Positions 42,657 through 51,762 of a DNA stretch of 64,000 nt are shown piece by piece. Within the stretch, counting starts at the first letter, position 1. Every line of letters begins with the position of its first letter. Below the pieces are notes generated by a model, which was not told the origin of the DNA, ran no database searches, and worked only from the letters and a program-made list of their open reading frames with translations. A program made the position numbers and the translations under genes. The stretch spans positions 62,001 to 126,000 of the forward strand of contig NZ_NGKC01000005.1 of assembly GCF_003987655.1 (NCBI RefSeq), in the 5' to 3' direction. The DNA comes from Vagococcus acidifermentans (GTDB lineage Bacteria > Bacillota > Bacilli > Lactobacillales > Vagococcaceae).

Positions 42657-43391
42657 ATGTCAAAATTATTATTTGTGATAAGTGATGTCCATGGTAATTT
42701 GTCCCTTTTTAATGAGCTTTTGAAAGATTACGATCAGAAGATGCATCAACTGGTGCTGATTGGCGATTTGCTAGACAGAGGCCCCCAGTCGAAAGCGTGC
42801 CTGCTCTTGGGTAAACAGCTGGTGGAAGAAACCGGTGCGGTGTATCTGATGGGGAATCATGAGCGGATGTTCCTCGATTTTCTGGCAAAACCGGAGCTGA
42901 TGTATCCCAATTATCATTTCAACGGCGGTGACAGCACGCTTAACAGCCTGCTCCATCCGGGCGCGGCGGCTGAGTATTCGCCAACAGAAATGGCGCTGAT
43001 GATACGGTCGGCGTACAAGGAACTGATTGCGTTTTTGTCATCATTGCCGCTCTATTATGAATGGCATGACTATGTCTGCGTGCACGCAGGCGTGAACCTC
43101 GAGTTGAACGATTGGCGGCACAGCAGTGCGAGAGATTTTGTCTGGATACGCGAACCATTCCATTCAGGAGAAAACCGGACAGGCAAGGTCATCATCTTTG
43201 GCCATACGATCACGCCAAGCTTGCATGGGGATAATGTGACAACTGATTTGTGGCTGCAAGATAATAAAATCGGCATTGACGGCGGGGCTGTGTACGGCGG
43301 CTCGATGCATGGTGTTATCTTTGATGACAAAGGCATTGTGCAAGACATTGAAGTCCAAAACAACTTTTCACCGTGGCGTCCGGATTTCTAA
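42657..43391 (+). CDS. Calcineurin-like metallophosphatase (PrpE/serine-threonine type)
   Basis: A 244-residue cytosolic phosphatase with the phosphoesterase motifs in order: SDVHGN, IGDLLDRGP, LMGNHERM, VHAG and FGHTITP, which supply the two-metal ligands. Length and motif spacing fit bacterial PPP-type enzymes that act on phosphoproteins or dinucleotide polyphosphates. AAAGGATGG precedes the ATG. It is transcribed with the DUF1149 gene. Confidence 0.87.
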   Translation: MSKLLFVISDVHGNLSLFNELLKDYDQKMHQLVLIGDLLDRGPQSKACLLLGKQLVEETGAVYLMGNHERMFLDFLAKPELMYPNYHFNGGDSTLNSLLHPGAAAEYSPTEMALMIRSAYKELIAFLSSLPLYYEWHDYVCVHAGVNLELNDWRHSSARDFVWIREPFHSGENRTGKVIIFGHTITPSLHGDNVTTDLWLQDNKIGIDGGAVYGGSMHGVIFDDKGIVQDIEVQNNFSPWRPDF

Positions 43392-43466
43392 CTTTAACCG
43401 GCGGAGCCGCTTTACCCAAAAACGCAAATAGACAAAAACGGTTTTATAGTTCCGTAAAATATGCGT

Positions 43467-43719
43467 TTGCTATAAAAGAGTAACGTTTTATACAATAGTG
43501 GCTGACAATTATAGCAGAAAACAAAGCGTGTATTTGTCATGTATCATAAAATACTGCTAAAGAAGCTGCACCCCTGTTTGAATTACCACCGTATTTCATG
43601 CAGAAAGATGTCCGGCACGCACCGGAAAAAAAGGAAATCAGCGTTATTCTCCCTTGATATCAAACGGTTACATTCCCGGGGAGGCTTTTTCAGGTAAGCG
43701 GCAAGAACGGGAATTTTTT
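43467..43719 (+). ncRNA. Candidate small RNA in a 600-bp intergenic gap
   Basis: TTGCTA (43467-43472) and TACAAT (43491-43496) are 18 bp apart. The following 220 nt have no gene but contain TAGCAG/CTGCTA closing an inner GTATTT/AAATAC hairpin (about 43515-43560), and end at ATTCCCG/CGGGAAT followed by TTTTTT (43672-43719). This could be a regulatory RNA, or terminator and promoter debris. From 43720 to the spx promoter I see nothing else. Confidence 0.35.
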
Positions 43720-43894
43720 GAAAAAAGAAAACAAATAAATTTTGATGGTACAGCAGTGAAAACTGTTATATTTTTCTTATTTGTGAATTTTTAGCGATTT
43801 TTATTTGACTAAAATTTGAATGAAAAAAGTCTGGTAACCCTTGTATTATCAAGGTTATTAAAATGAAAACAAATTAAGAATTTTTAAATAAGTG

Positions 43895-43923
43895 TAGTCA
43901 TTCTCAATGGAATGTTGTATAAT
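43895..43923 (+). promoter_or_regulatory. spx: Likely spx promoter with inverted repeat
   Basis: TATAAT at 43918-43923 with TAGTCA 17 bp upstream. Between them is CATTC-TCAATG-GAATG (43899-43914), a possible operator; in Bacillus spx is controlled by PerR and YodB, but this repeat is not a clear match to either. Confidence 0.45.
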
Positions 43924-43999
43924 AATTATGTATTGGAAGACAAGTAAAAAAAACTGTCTAAAAAGTATTGCCAATCTGGCAAAAAGGGAGTGAATGTCT

Positions 44000-44398
44000 A
44001 TGTTAAAGTTATATACGTCGCCTAGTTGCACCTCTTGTCGTAAAGCGCGCGCCTGGTTGCAGGAACATAAAATTCCCTTCATAGAACGAAACATTTTTTC
44101 CGAGCCATTAAGTCAAGACGAGTTGAAAGAAATTTTGCGGATGACTGAAGATGGGACTGAAGAGATCATCTCCACCCGCTCAAAAGTTTTTCAAAAATTA
44201 GATGTTGATTTGGATGACCTGCCATTGGCCGAGTTATTGACACTGGTGAAAGACAATCCGGGGCTATTGAGAAGACCGATTATGATAGATGAAAAAAGAC
44301 TTCAAGTTGGATTCAATGAAGATGAAATTCGCAGATTCCTGCCGCGGGAAGTCCGCGCATTGGAATTAAAACGGGCACAAATGATGGCCGGTTTATAA
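44000..44398 (+). CDS. spx: Redox-sensing regulator Spx
   Basis: A 132-residue ArsC-fold protein with the redox switch CTSC (Cys10, Cys13) in [15 protein letters not shown]. It binds the alpha C-terminal domain of RNA polymerase and turns on thiol-stress genes when the cysteines are oxidised. [10 protein letters not shown] and [27 protein letters not shown] are the usual conserved ends. ATG 44000 is chosen over an ATG two codons earlier because GGGAG then has normal spacing. mecA follows, an adaptor that in Bacillus belongs to the same ClpCP network, although Spx itself is mainly handled by YjbH and ClpXP. Confidence 0.95.
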   Translation: MLKLYTSPSCTSCRKARAWLQEHKIPFIERNIFSEPLSQDELKEILRMTEDGTEEIISTRSKVFQKLDVDLDDLPLAELLTLVKDNPGLLRRPIMIDEKRLQVGFNEDEIRRFLPREVRALELKRAQMMAGL

Positions 44399-44430
44399 AA
44401 AGTTGCCGGCATTTTTAAAATTTGACGTGT

Positions 44431-44472
44431 ATTCAGCATACAAGAACTCTTGTCCTGTATGCTGATTTTATT
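44431..44472 (+). terminator. Terminator after spx
   Basis: TCAGCATACA / TGTATGCTGA with a 13-base loop, then TTTTATTT. Confidence 0.8.
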
Positions 44473-44572
44473 TAATTTACGTATCTTTTAAACCCAATCC
44501 CTTTACTTTTTCCGTATTTTCGATACAATGAGGCTAGGGAAGGAATTTTTTACAGAAATGAGGTGTAGCAAG

Positions 44573-45259
44573 ATGGAAATGGAACGTATCAACGAAAATA
44601 CAATCCGTGTTTTAATCGGCAATGACGATTTAGCTGAAAGAGGAATAACGTTTCTGGACTTGTTAGGGAATCACAAGCAGATTGAAAGTTTCTTCTACAG
44701 TATTTTAGAGGAAGTAGATGTAGATGAACAATTTCAAGAAACTGATTCCGTGACATTTCAAGTGCTACCCAACCGTGATGGATTAGAGCTGTTTATCAGT
44801 AAAAATACTCCAATGGCAGACGGCGATGACATAGACGGACAGTTTGAAGGCTATCAGGAAGGCTTTGCAGACTATCTGAAGCAACATATGTTTGAGCAAG
44901 GAAAAGATGTCAAATCCAATGTGGATGATGTGGATGATATAGAGGAATACCTCAGCGCGCCGGATGCGATGACTCTGGAAGTCGTCTTTAAACTCAACGA
45001 TTTTGAAGAATTTATCGCTTTGGCAAAAAACATCCGACTGGCGAATGTAGTGACTGACTTGTATACGCTGAACGGCGAATACTATTTAGTAGTGACATTT
45101 TTGACAGATGAGTCGACAGACGGGCAGATTGCCAATGACATTGCACTGCTTTATGAATACGGAGACAAAACACACATTACCCTTGATATGCTGGAAGAAT
45201 ACGGGCGTCTGCTGATGGAACGCAGCGCGCTTGAACTGAGCCGCTACTATTTTCGGTAA
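44573..45259 (+). CDS. mecA: ClpCP adaptor protein MecA
   Basis: A 228-residue adaptor. The N-terminal substrate-binding domain MEMERINENTIRVLI, GNDDLAERGITFLDLLG and the acidic middle linker (about 85-135) precede the C-terminal ClpC-binding domain. MecA hands proteins such as ComK or ComX/SigX-type factors to ClpCP. ATG 44573 follows GAGGTG; upstream in-frame codons back to 44528 lack such a site. It has its own region of 170 bp after the spx terminator. Confidence 0.94.
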   Translation: MEMERINENTIRVLIGNDDLAERGITFLDLLGNHKQIESFFYSILEEVDVDEQFQETDSVTFQVLPNRDGLELFISKNTPMADGDDIDGQFEGYQEGFADYLKQHMFEQGKDVKSNVDDVDDIEEYLSAPDAMTLEVVFKLNDFEEFIALAKNIRLANVVTDLYTLNGEYYLVVTFLTDESTDGQIANDIALLYEYGDKTHITLDMLEEYGRLLMERSALELSRYYFR

Positions 45260-45291
45260 TAGCGAGCGCTTATAGTAACTGACACGACGTT

Positions 45292-45323
45292 ACCGCTGTA
45301 TAGCAATATACAGCGGTTTTTTT
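45292..45323 (+). terminator. Terminator after mecA
   Basis: ACCGCTGTAT / ATACAGCGGT around a short loop and seven T. The EIIC relic starts directly after it. Confidence 0.88.
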
Positions 45324-45625
45324 GTTTAATTGGTCTGCCGCTGGTTTTGAATTCGATTTTAGCCGTACCATTTATATTAACTCCGATTGTCAGTTTGACG
45401 ATTGCTTATGTTGCAACAGTTGGTTTAAAATGGGTAGTACCAGCAGGTATCGGTGTGCCTTGGACGACACCCGGCCCAATCTTGTCATTTTTAGCTACAG
45501 GTGGTACATGGCAGGGATTGCTGTTGGGGATTACTTGTTTGCTGAGTTCAATAGTTATCTATATGCCGTTCTTAAAGGCAGCTGACAAGTACGCAGCCAA
45601 GGAAGCCGGTCAAGAAAACTTATAG
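45324..45625 (+). pseudogene. C-terminal remnant of a lactose/cellobiose PTS EIIC
   Basis: The frame is open straight out of the mecA terminator and encodes only the last hundred or so residues of a CelB-type permease: LIGLPLVLNSILAVPFIL, VVPAGIGVPWTTPGPI and LATGGTWQGLLLG. Roughly three quarters of the protein is missing, and there is no start codon with a ribosome site. A deletion joined the mecA terminator to the middle of the EIIC gene. Confidence 0.8.
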
Positions 45626-45640
45626 AGGAGAGGTAAACCA

Positions 45641-46545
45641 ATGGTCAAACGATTTTTAAGTGCCAATGCCAGTGAGATACTGGCGATGAATAAGGAAGAA
45701 CTGAAGCAGTCTATCAAAGCATCAGCTGGGCGGACGATTTGTTCAGAGATAATCGGCAACATGCAGCAATCATTGGCGACATCACCAATGCGGAGGTGGC
45801 CGTGTCCTATGGCGCTGATTTGTTGCTGTTGAACGGCTTTGATTGCTATGCGCCTCAAATTAACGGCATGCCGGACGTTGACGGCGACCGCCTGATACAA
45901 ACACTTCGTGAACTGACGGGACGTCCCGTGGGCATCAACTTGGAGCCGGTGGATGACACCATCGACCTATTGCAAAACCGCATCAATATTCCAGCAGGCC
46001 GTACCTGCTCTGCCGACACGCTGGCATTGGCGGATAAGTTGGGCCTAGACTTCATTTGCCTGACAGGCAATCCGGGAACTGGCGTCACAAACAAGAGCAT
46101 CGAAAAAGCAGTTGCCGTGGCTAAAAAACATTTTTCAGGTTTGGTGATTGCCGGGAAAATGCACAGTGCAGGCGTGGATGAACCGGTTGTATCCAAAGAA
46201 GCGATTCAAGCATTTGTCGCCGCTGGTGCAGATATCATTTTGATGCCGGCAGTCGGCTCCATCCCGGGCTTTACGGACGCCGAACTGATTGAAGGGGTCA
46301 AATACGCCCAAGAACGGGGGGCTTTGACTATGTCAGCAATCGGCACGAGTCAAGAAAGTGCCGATCAGGAAACAATTCGACACATCGCCTTGCGCAACAA
46401 GATTGCCGGTGTAGATATCCAGCATATCGGTGACGGCGGCTATGTTGCCGGTGTAGCAACTTTGGAAAACATCTATGCACTGTCAGTTGCCATCAGAGGC
46501 ATCCGCCATACGATGAGCAGAATTGCCAGATCAGTCAGAAGATAA
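45641..46545 (+). pseudogene. DUF7916-like barrel protein, frameshifted
   Basis: ATG 45641 (GGAGAGG upstream) begins MVKRFLSANASEILAMNKEE and IKASAGRTICSE; a shift near 45735-45755 moves the frame, after which it continues DNRQHAAIIGDITNAEVAV and LLLLNGFDCYAPQI through GKMHSAGVDE and QHIGDGGYVAG to 46545. The whole would be about 300 residues of a TIM-barrel protein that often neighbours PTS genes in enterococci. Loss agrees with the truncated EIIC just upstream. The family name is from memory and its reaction is unknown. Confidence 0.65.
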
Positions 46546-46551
46546 TCGAAC

Positions 46552-46597
46552 AAACGGAACGGCTGTGTGAAAGACCATTTCCCGGCCGTTCCGTTTT
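46552..46597 (+). terminator. Terminator
   Basis: AAACGGAACGGC pairs with GCCGTTCCGTTT around a 21-base loop, followed by T. Confidence 0.82.
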
Positions 46598-46688
46598 ACT
46601 ATAAATTTTTAGAAAAGTCAGAAAATTATCCATTAAACCTGTTGCCTTCTGCTATAATAGACTTATCTTAAATAAGAAAGGTTGATGC

Positions 46689-47798
46689 ATGTTGTCTAAC
46701 ATTCCATTTAGAGGCGACCAAGTCGGCAGCCTGCTGCGCCCTGAACGGCTGAAAAAAGCGAGAGAAGCCGTTAAATCAGGTGCATTGAGCAAAGAAGAAT
46801 TACAAAAAATAGAAGATGAGGAAATAATCGCCGCCATCGACAAGCAAAAAGCGGTCGGTTTAAAGGCTGTGACAGACGGCGAGTTTCGCAGACGCTGGTG
46901 GCATCTGGATTTTATTGCTGGGTTAAACGGTATCACAGTGTTTGACTATATCATGAAAGGCTTCGGCATCGAATCGGAAGCGCAAGGCACCTACGTCAGC
47001 GACGAACTTTCATTCAATCCGGATCATCCTTTTTTGGCGCACTTCGCGTTTACGAAAAAGCATGCAGGAGAAACATTGGCAAAACAAACAATTCCCGGTC
47101 CGAACATGATTTTTTTGAATTCCTTTTTAATGTCAGAACGGTACCATGAGCAGCCGGTCTATCAGACGAAAGACCAGTTTGTGGCTGACTTGATTAACAC
47201 ATATCAAGACGCTATTCAGGCATTTTACGATGTCGGCTGCCGTTATCTGCAACTGGACGATACGAGCTGGGGTGCACTGTTTGATGACAACTTTAGAGAA
47301 AGTATCGCCAAGAACGGTTACGACCCTGATGCGCTGATTCAGGAGTTCGGCGATATCACCGAGCAAGTTTTGGCTAAAAAACCGGCAGACATGGTCGTTA
47401 CATTCCATTTTTGCAAAGGTAATTTCCAGTCCAAATGGTTGTACAACGGTTCCTACGACCGCATTGCCGAGCGCCTGCTGGCTATTGCAGCATTCGACGG
47501 GTTCTTCCTTGAATTCGACGATGAGCGGTCAGGCAGTTTTGAACCGTTAAAAAATATCAAAGACCAGCGTGTCGTCGTCGGTTTAATCACATCTAAAACA
47601 GGCGAATTGGAAAATCCTGAAGCAATCAAAGAACGTATTGCTGAAGCGGCGAACTATGTACCGCTGGATCAGCTGTGCCTCAGCCCGCAGTGCGGTTTTT
47701 CTTCCACACAAGAGGGCAATGCCTTGACTGAGGATGACCAGTGGAAAAAACTTTCCTTGGTGGTGGATATAGCCAAAGAAGTCTGGGGAGAACTTTAA
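46689..47798 (+). CDS. MetE-like methionine synthase II family protein (YxjG type)
   Basis: A 369-residue cobalamin-independent methionine-synthase-like protein, equal to the C-terminal catalytic barrel only. It carries GDQVGSLLRPERL, VTDGEFRRRWWHLDF, DDTSWGAL, the zinc ligands in TFHFCKGN, EFDDERSG and CLSPQCGFSS with the second Cys. YxjG/YxjH-type proteins are thought to methylate homocysteine or recycle methyl donors. An extended -10 (TGCTATAAT, 46650-46658) lies just upstream; there is no room for an S-box or T-box. The cyclase gene follows after 16 bp. Confidence 0.88.
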   Translation: MLSNIPFRGDQVGSLLRPERLKKAREAVKSGALSKEELQKIEDEEIIAAIDKQKAVGLKAVTDGEFRRRWWHLDFIAGLNGITVFDYIMKGFGIESEAQGTYVSDELSFNPDHPFLAHFAFTKKHAGETLAKQTIPGPNMIFLNSFLMSERYHEQPVYQTKDQFVADLINTYQDAIQAFYDVGCRYLQLDDTSWGALFDDNFRESIAKNGYDPDALIQEFGDITEQVLAKKPADMVVTFHFCKGNFQSKWLYNGSYDRIAERLLAIAAFDGFFLEFDDERSGSFEPLKNIKDQRVVVGLITSKTGELENPEAIKERIAEAANYVPLDQLCLSPQCGFSSTQEGNALTEDDQWKKLSLVVDIAKEVWGEL

Positions 47799-47814
47799 GA
47801 AGGAGAGAATCAGG

Positions 47815-48558
47815 ATGACGGATATTCAAACAGCCCTGCATTTTTTAAAGACACAAACATGGATTGACCTGTCTCATGACGTGAATGACAACATTCCTTA
47901 TTTTTCCTCATTCAGCCCAATGACGGAAAAAACAGTCACAACAGTGAAGGAAGACGGGTTTTATGCCAAAGAGTACAGCCTTGTGACGCAATACGGCACA
48001 CATGTCGATGCACCGTCTCATTTCTATGAGCCCGGCAGAAACGTTGACCAGCTGACGTTGAAAGAGTTGGTATTGCCGTTGTGTGTGATTCATAAAGAAA
48101 AAGAAGTGGCGGCAAATAATGACTATGCTGTGACTTTGGCAGATTTACTGCAATTTGAAGAAGAAAACGGCCGGATTCCTGCGGGATGTTTTATGGCTTT
48201 TTCAAGCGGCTGGTCGGAACGCTGGAATAATCATGAGCAGTTTTATAATCGCGATGCAGAGGGCGAGGCGCATACGCCTGGCTGGTCACTGGAAGCGTTG
48301 AAGTTTTTGCATGAAGAACGGGATGTCCTTGCCATCGGCCATGAAACGCTGGATACGGACAGTGCAGCCGACACACGGCAAAACGGCGGCCTAGTCGGCG
48401 AATTGTACTGGCTGTCGCAAGACAAATATCAAGTGGAAGTAATGAACAATCTGTCCCGTTTGCCGGCAACTGGCGGAGCCATCATCATCGGACTGCCTAA
48501 AATTCAAGCAGCTCCCGGATTTAATGCGCGCGTGTTTGCGGTTGTGCCGGAAGAGTAG
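47815..48558 (+). CDS. Cyclase family protein (kynurenine formamidase-like)
   Basis: A 247-residue metal-dependent hydrolase of the cyclase family, with the metal motif YGTHVDAPSHF (HxGTHxDxPxH-like) near residue 63, GCFMAFSSGWSERW, IGHETLDTDSA and the C-terminal LPATGGAIIIGLP. Relatives hydrolyse N-formylkynurenine, isatin or other cyclic amides. AAGGAGAG precedes the ATG and it forms an operon with the MetE-like gene. The substrate is not evident. Confidence 0.85.
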   Translation: MTDIQTALHFLKTQTWIDLSHDVNDNIPYFSSFSPMTEKTVTTVKEDGFYAKEYSLVTQYGTHVDAPSHFYEPGRNVDQLTLKELVLPLCVIHKEKEVAANNDYAVTLADLLQFEEENGRIPAGCFMAFSSGWSERWNNHEQFYNRDAEGEAHTPGWSLEALKFLHEERDVLAIGHETLDTDSAADTRQNGGLVGELYWLSQDKYQVEVMNNLSRLPATGGAIIIGLPKIQAAPGFNARVFAVVPEE

Positions 48559-48585
48559 AAGCTGCTGCGCAATACCAGTAAGTAT

Positions 48586-48635
48586 AAAAAAATCGCATGG
48601 TGTGACTAAATTCAGTCATGCCTTGCGATTTTTTG
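48586..48635. terminator. Bidirectional terminator
   Basis: AAAAAAATCGCA with TGCGATTTTTTG plus an inner TGTGACT/AGTCATG extension, between converging genes. Confidence 0.85.
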
Positions 48636-48645
48636 TATTAGGTTA

Positions 48646-48969
48646 TTAATCGGATGACGCATCCAAAATAGCATTAAAAATAGTCAGGTATGTTTCCTTT
48701 TTAGGGTGATACTCTAATTTTGTCACTAATTGCCCTACCTGATCGTCAGCTCTTTCTATTCCTAAGAAAAAGGTTGATAAATTCACCTCAAGAGCATTAG
48801 TGATATTAATCAGTGTTTTTAGCGTAACCTGCCGTCGGCCATTCTCGATGTAGCCGATGTGTTGCAAACTCAAGTCGGTTTTTGCGGCTAGTTCAAGCTG
48901 TGTCATACCGGCTTTTTTTCTGTAATTGGCAATATGTTTTCCAATTTCTTCCATTTGAGCTAATTTCAT
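48646..48969 (-). CDS. XRE-family transcriptional regulator
   Basis: A 107-residue protein with an N-terminal Cro/CI helix-turn-helix (about 8-62): IANYRKKAGMTQLELAAKTD, LSLQHIGYIENGRR and TLKTLINITNALEV. The remaining 40 residues carry no known domain. ATG 48969 has GGGAG eight bases upstream; an ATG 18 bases earlier lacks one. It is divergent from the PTS operon, with a 46-bp palindrome in between, so it probably regulates that operon and itself. Confidence 0.87.
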   Translation of the reverse strand: MKLAQMEEIGKHIANYRKKAGMTQLELAAKTDLSLQHIGYIENGRRQVTLKTLINITNALEVNLSTFFLGIERADDQVGQLVTKLEYHPKKETYLTIFNAILDASSD

Positions 48970-49041
48970 GTCGTTTCTCCCATCCATTTCGGATTATTTC
49001 CCCTTCAAATTAATTGTAGGCAGTATGATTTTTTAAATATA

Positions 49042-49102
49042 CAAACTAAATGTAATTATATATAAAAATATAGTTACTATTAGTTTGCTTTTGTGATATT
49101 AT
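49042..49102 (+). promoter_or_regulatory. 46-bp palindrome and extended -10 promoter of the PTS operon
   Basis: Arms of 20 bp (49042-49061 and 49068-49087) match at 17 positions when folded; the outer 8 bp CAAACTAA/TTAGTTTG are perfect. An extended -10 TGATATTAT (49094-49102) follows, and its -35 region lies in the right arm, so a repressor bound here would block transcription. The divergent XRE gene is the likely source. Confidence 0.65.
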
Positions 49103-49222
49103 AAGAGTAGTTAACATGTTTACGTAAGCAAATTATTTATCAATCATCTTCTATTGCGCATAGAAAGTGAAGCAAGTTGGTTTTAGGATATTAAAGTAGA
49201 TGCAAGTGATTGTAATAAAAAA

Positions 49223-49236
49223 TGAAAACGTTGCCG
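49223..49236 (+). promoter_or_regulatory. Possible cre site
   Basis: TGAAAACGTTGCCG matches the CcpA consensus TGWAANCGNTNWCA in the first ten positions. It lies about 115 bp after the promoter and 82 bp before the gene, a roadblock position. Confidence 0.5.
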
Positions 49237-49317
49237 CGAAAGGGTGTTAGGAAATTGTTTGTTGCATGCTGATATTTAATATGTGATGAGAAAGATAAAT
49301 AAAGAAAGGAAAAAGCT

Positions 49318-50697
49318 ATGAATCCAATAACTAATCTATCAGAACAACTTCTGAAATTGATGGGTGGAAAAGGGAACATTGAGTCAATCACGTACTGTGC
49401 GACACGGCTGCGTCCCATTTTAAAAGACAGAAGTTTGGCGAAAATTGAAGAAATCGAAGCATTAGAAGATGTTGCAGGTATTGTTGATAAAGAATCAGGT
49501 CTTCAAATTGTTATTGGGACCAACGTGGGCGATGTTTATGATGAGTTGATGAAACTATGTGAGGCAGATAACCAAGAGGGAACTATGATTACCGAAGATA
49601 CTGCCAAAGTAAAGGGACATCCGCTAAATGAGTTTGTTGCACTTGTCGTGAGTATTTTTTCACCCTTATTGCCATTGCTTGCCGGTTCGGGGCTATTAAG
49701 AGGGTTCACAATTTTAGCGAATGAAGCAGGATGGCTTTCTACGGAAAGTACGACTAACTTGATTTTCACAGTTGCAGCAACATCAGTTTTTTACTTTCTG
49801 CCTTTGCTGGTGGCAGTGACGTCTGCTAACCGGTTTAAAACCAGTCCGTATATTGCTGTCGCAGTGATGGGAGCATTGATTATGCCGGACTTTATGAATT
49901 TGATGAAAGGAGATGGGGGTAACTGGGTTACTTTTTTAGGCATATCATTGCCGGTCTTCAATTATACAAGTCAGGTTATTCCGGCTATTTTAACGACTTG
50001 GGTACAGTCTAAAATGGAACAACTGATGAAAAGAAAATTACCAAATAGTTTGCACATGATTGTTATACCGACTATTCTCCTGCTGGTCCTTGTCCCGTTG
50101 GCTGCGATAATTATTGGTCCCGTCGGTAATTATCTGAGTATCGGGATTGCCAATATTGTGGATAAGCTTGCTGGTATTAATCAAATAATAACTGGAGCTT
50201 TAATTGGCGGAATTTGGAACATATTAATCATGTTTGGTGTTCATTGGGCACCTAATACGATGGTCATTATTCCTGAAATAGCTAAAACAGGAAGTTCTCC
50301 ATTTATCGCATATGGTGCGAATGCAAACTTTGGAATGGCCGGGGCAGCGTTTGCTGTTTTCTTGAGAAGTAAGAATAGGCAGTTGCGCAGCTTTTCTTTG
50401 ACAGCTATTACCTCCGTTTTTTTATCAGGCATCGTTGAACCGGCAATCTATGGTATCGGTGTTAAATTTAAGACCCCTCTAGCAGCAGGATGTCTTGGAG
50501 CAGCTTTAGGTGGTGCATTTATGGGTGCATTTAACGTTACAGGCAATGCTTTTGTGTTTGGGGGATTGACAACTATTCCTGCGTTTGCAGGTCCGACTTT
50601 ATGGGCATATGTCTTAGGTTTGGGAATTTCGTTTTTAGGAGGAACCATTTTAACGTTTATTTTTGGGATTAAAGATCCCGAAGCTGCAATGAAATAA
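49318..50697 (+). CDS. PTS transporter EIIBC, glucose/beta-glucoside superfamily
   Basis: A 459-residue sugar permease. The N-terminal EIIB domain (about 1-80) has the phosphorylated Cys in SITYCATRLRP; the EIIC part (about 105-450) has around ten hydrophobic segments, with GVHWAPNTMVIIPE and SGIVEPAIYGIG near the substrate site. No EIIA domain is attached, so it must borrow one, for example from the EIIBCA at 58255. AAAGGAAA precedes the ATG. Its partner gene encodes an ADP-ribosylglycohydrolase-like enzyme instead of a normal glycosidase, so the substrate is probably unusual. Confidence 0.88.
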   Translation: MNPITNLSEQLLKLMGGKGNIESITYCATRLRPILKDRSLAKIEEIEALEDVAGIVDKESGLQIVIGTNVGDVYDELMKLCEADNQEGTMITEDTAKVKGHPLNEFVALVVSIFSPLLPLLAGSGLLRGFTILANEAGWLSTESTTNLIFTVAATSVFYFLPLLVAVTSANRFKTSPYIAVAVMGALIMPDFMNLMKGDGGNWVTFLGISLPVFNYTSQVIPAILTTWVQSKMEQLMKRKLPNSLHMIVIPTILLLVLVPLAAIIIGPVGNYLSIGIANIVDKLAGINQIITGALIGGIWNILIMFGVHWAPNTMVIIPEIAKTGSSPFIAYGANANFGMAGAAFAVFLRSKNRQLRSFSLTAITSVFLSGIVEPAIYGIGVKFKTPLAAGCLGAALGGAFMGAFNVTGNAFVFGGLTTIPAFAGPTLWAYVLGLGISFLGGTILTFIFGIKDPEAAMK

Positions 50698-50717
50698 TAA
50701 AAGAAAGGGAGATACAC

Positions 50718-51752
50718 ATGAATTTACAAGAAAAAATCAGTGGTACGTTAGGCGCAGCGGCTATTGGGGATGCAATGGGAGCGGCAACAGAAAATCTGTC
50801 ATTTGACCAAATAAGACATGAGTTCGGCGGTACAGTTAAGACATTTGAAAAACCAAAAGAAACGGCATTTGCCATAGGAAATGATGCTGGACAAGTTACG
50901 GATGATTTTTCACAAATATACTATCTGTGTCAAGCGATTTTAAAAAATGAAGGTGTTTTAACAAAGGATATTGTGATTCAAGCAATTTTGGATTGGTCAA
51001 ACGAACCATGGTACTTTGACCGATTTGCTGGTCCGACTACAAGAAGTGCAGTCGCGATGTATAAAGACCCATCAAAGAAGATGCAGCCTTTGGCAGGTGC
51101 TGCTACAGTCGATTATGCTTCAAAAGCTACGAATGGCGCAGCAATGAAAATTGCACCTGCGGGTATTTTATTTCCTGATAACATTGAAAAAGCAATGGAA
51201 GCAGCAATAACAATCACACAAGTCACACATGATAATTCTTTAGCGGTTTCTGGTGCGTGTGCAGTTGCAGCAGCAACAAGTGTTTCTTTAGCAACTAATG
51301 CGACAATGACAGATGTGTTAAGCGCAGGGGCATATGGCGCTGCGCGCGGGGAAACATTGGGGAAAATTAAATCTAGAGAGGTAGCGGGACCAAGTGTTGC
51401 CAAACGAATCGGTCTATCGTTTGAAATTGCCGCTGGTCCGGGCAGCAAAGAAGAGAAGCTGCGCAGATTATCACAAATTATTGGCAGCGGTCTGCATATT
51501 TCAGAAGCAGTTCCATGCGCATTTGGAATTGTTGCACTGAATCAGGATGATGCGCTGCAAGCAGTAATCGATGCTGTAAATATTGGCTATGATACAGATA
51601 CCGTTGCCACAATCACCGGGTCTATGGTCGGTGCGTTAATTAATACAGATGACCCGCATTTTATCTCGTTATTCGATGCAGTTCAAAAAGCAAATCAGTT
51701 TGATTTAGTTGAACTGGCTAAGTCGTTGGCAGTTTTGGCTGATAAACCGTAA
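50718..51752 (+). CDS. ADP-ribosylglycohydrolase family protein
   Basis: A 344-residue protein of the DraG/ARH fold: GAAAIGDAMGAATE at the start, GQVTDDFSQ with metal-binding acidic residues, the Gly-rich RGETLGK region and the C-terminal GYDTDTVATITGSMVGAL, which provides the D-x-D metal site. DraG-type enzymes cleave N-glycosidic bonds of ADP-ribosylated targets; relatives in sugar operons (such as YegU) seem to act on ribosides. It starts 20 bp after the PTS gene with AAAGGGAG. Acting on the imported phosphorylated N-glycoside is the natural inference. Confidence 0.85.
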   Translation: MNLQEKISGTLGAAAIGDAMGAATENLSFDQIRHEFGGTVKTFEKPKETAFAIGNDAGQVTDDFSQIYYLCQAILKNEGVLTKDIVIQAILDWSNEPWYFDRFAGPTTRSAVAMYKDPSKKMQPLAGAATVDYASKATNGAAMKIAPAGILFPDNIEKAMEAAITITQVTHDNSLAVSGACAVAAATSVSLATNATMTDVLSAGAYGAARGETLGKIKSREVAGPSVAKRIGLSFEIAAGPGSKEEKLRRLSQIIGSGLHISEAVPCAFGIVALNQDDALQAVIDAVNIGYDTDTVATITGSMVGALINTDDPHFISLFDAVQKANQFDLVELAKSLAVLADKP

Positions 51753-51762
51753 ACTGACTAAA

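Noticed and set aside
46598-46688. S-box or T-box before the MetE-like gene
   Set aside because: Only 90 bp separate the previous terminator from the gene, too short, and only a simple extended -10 is seen.
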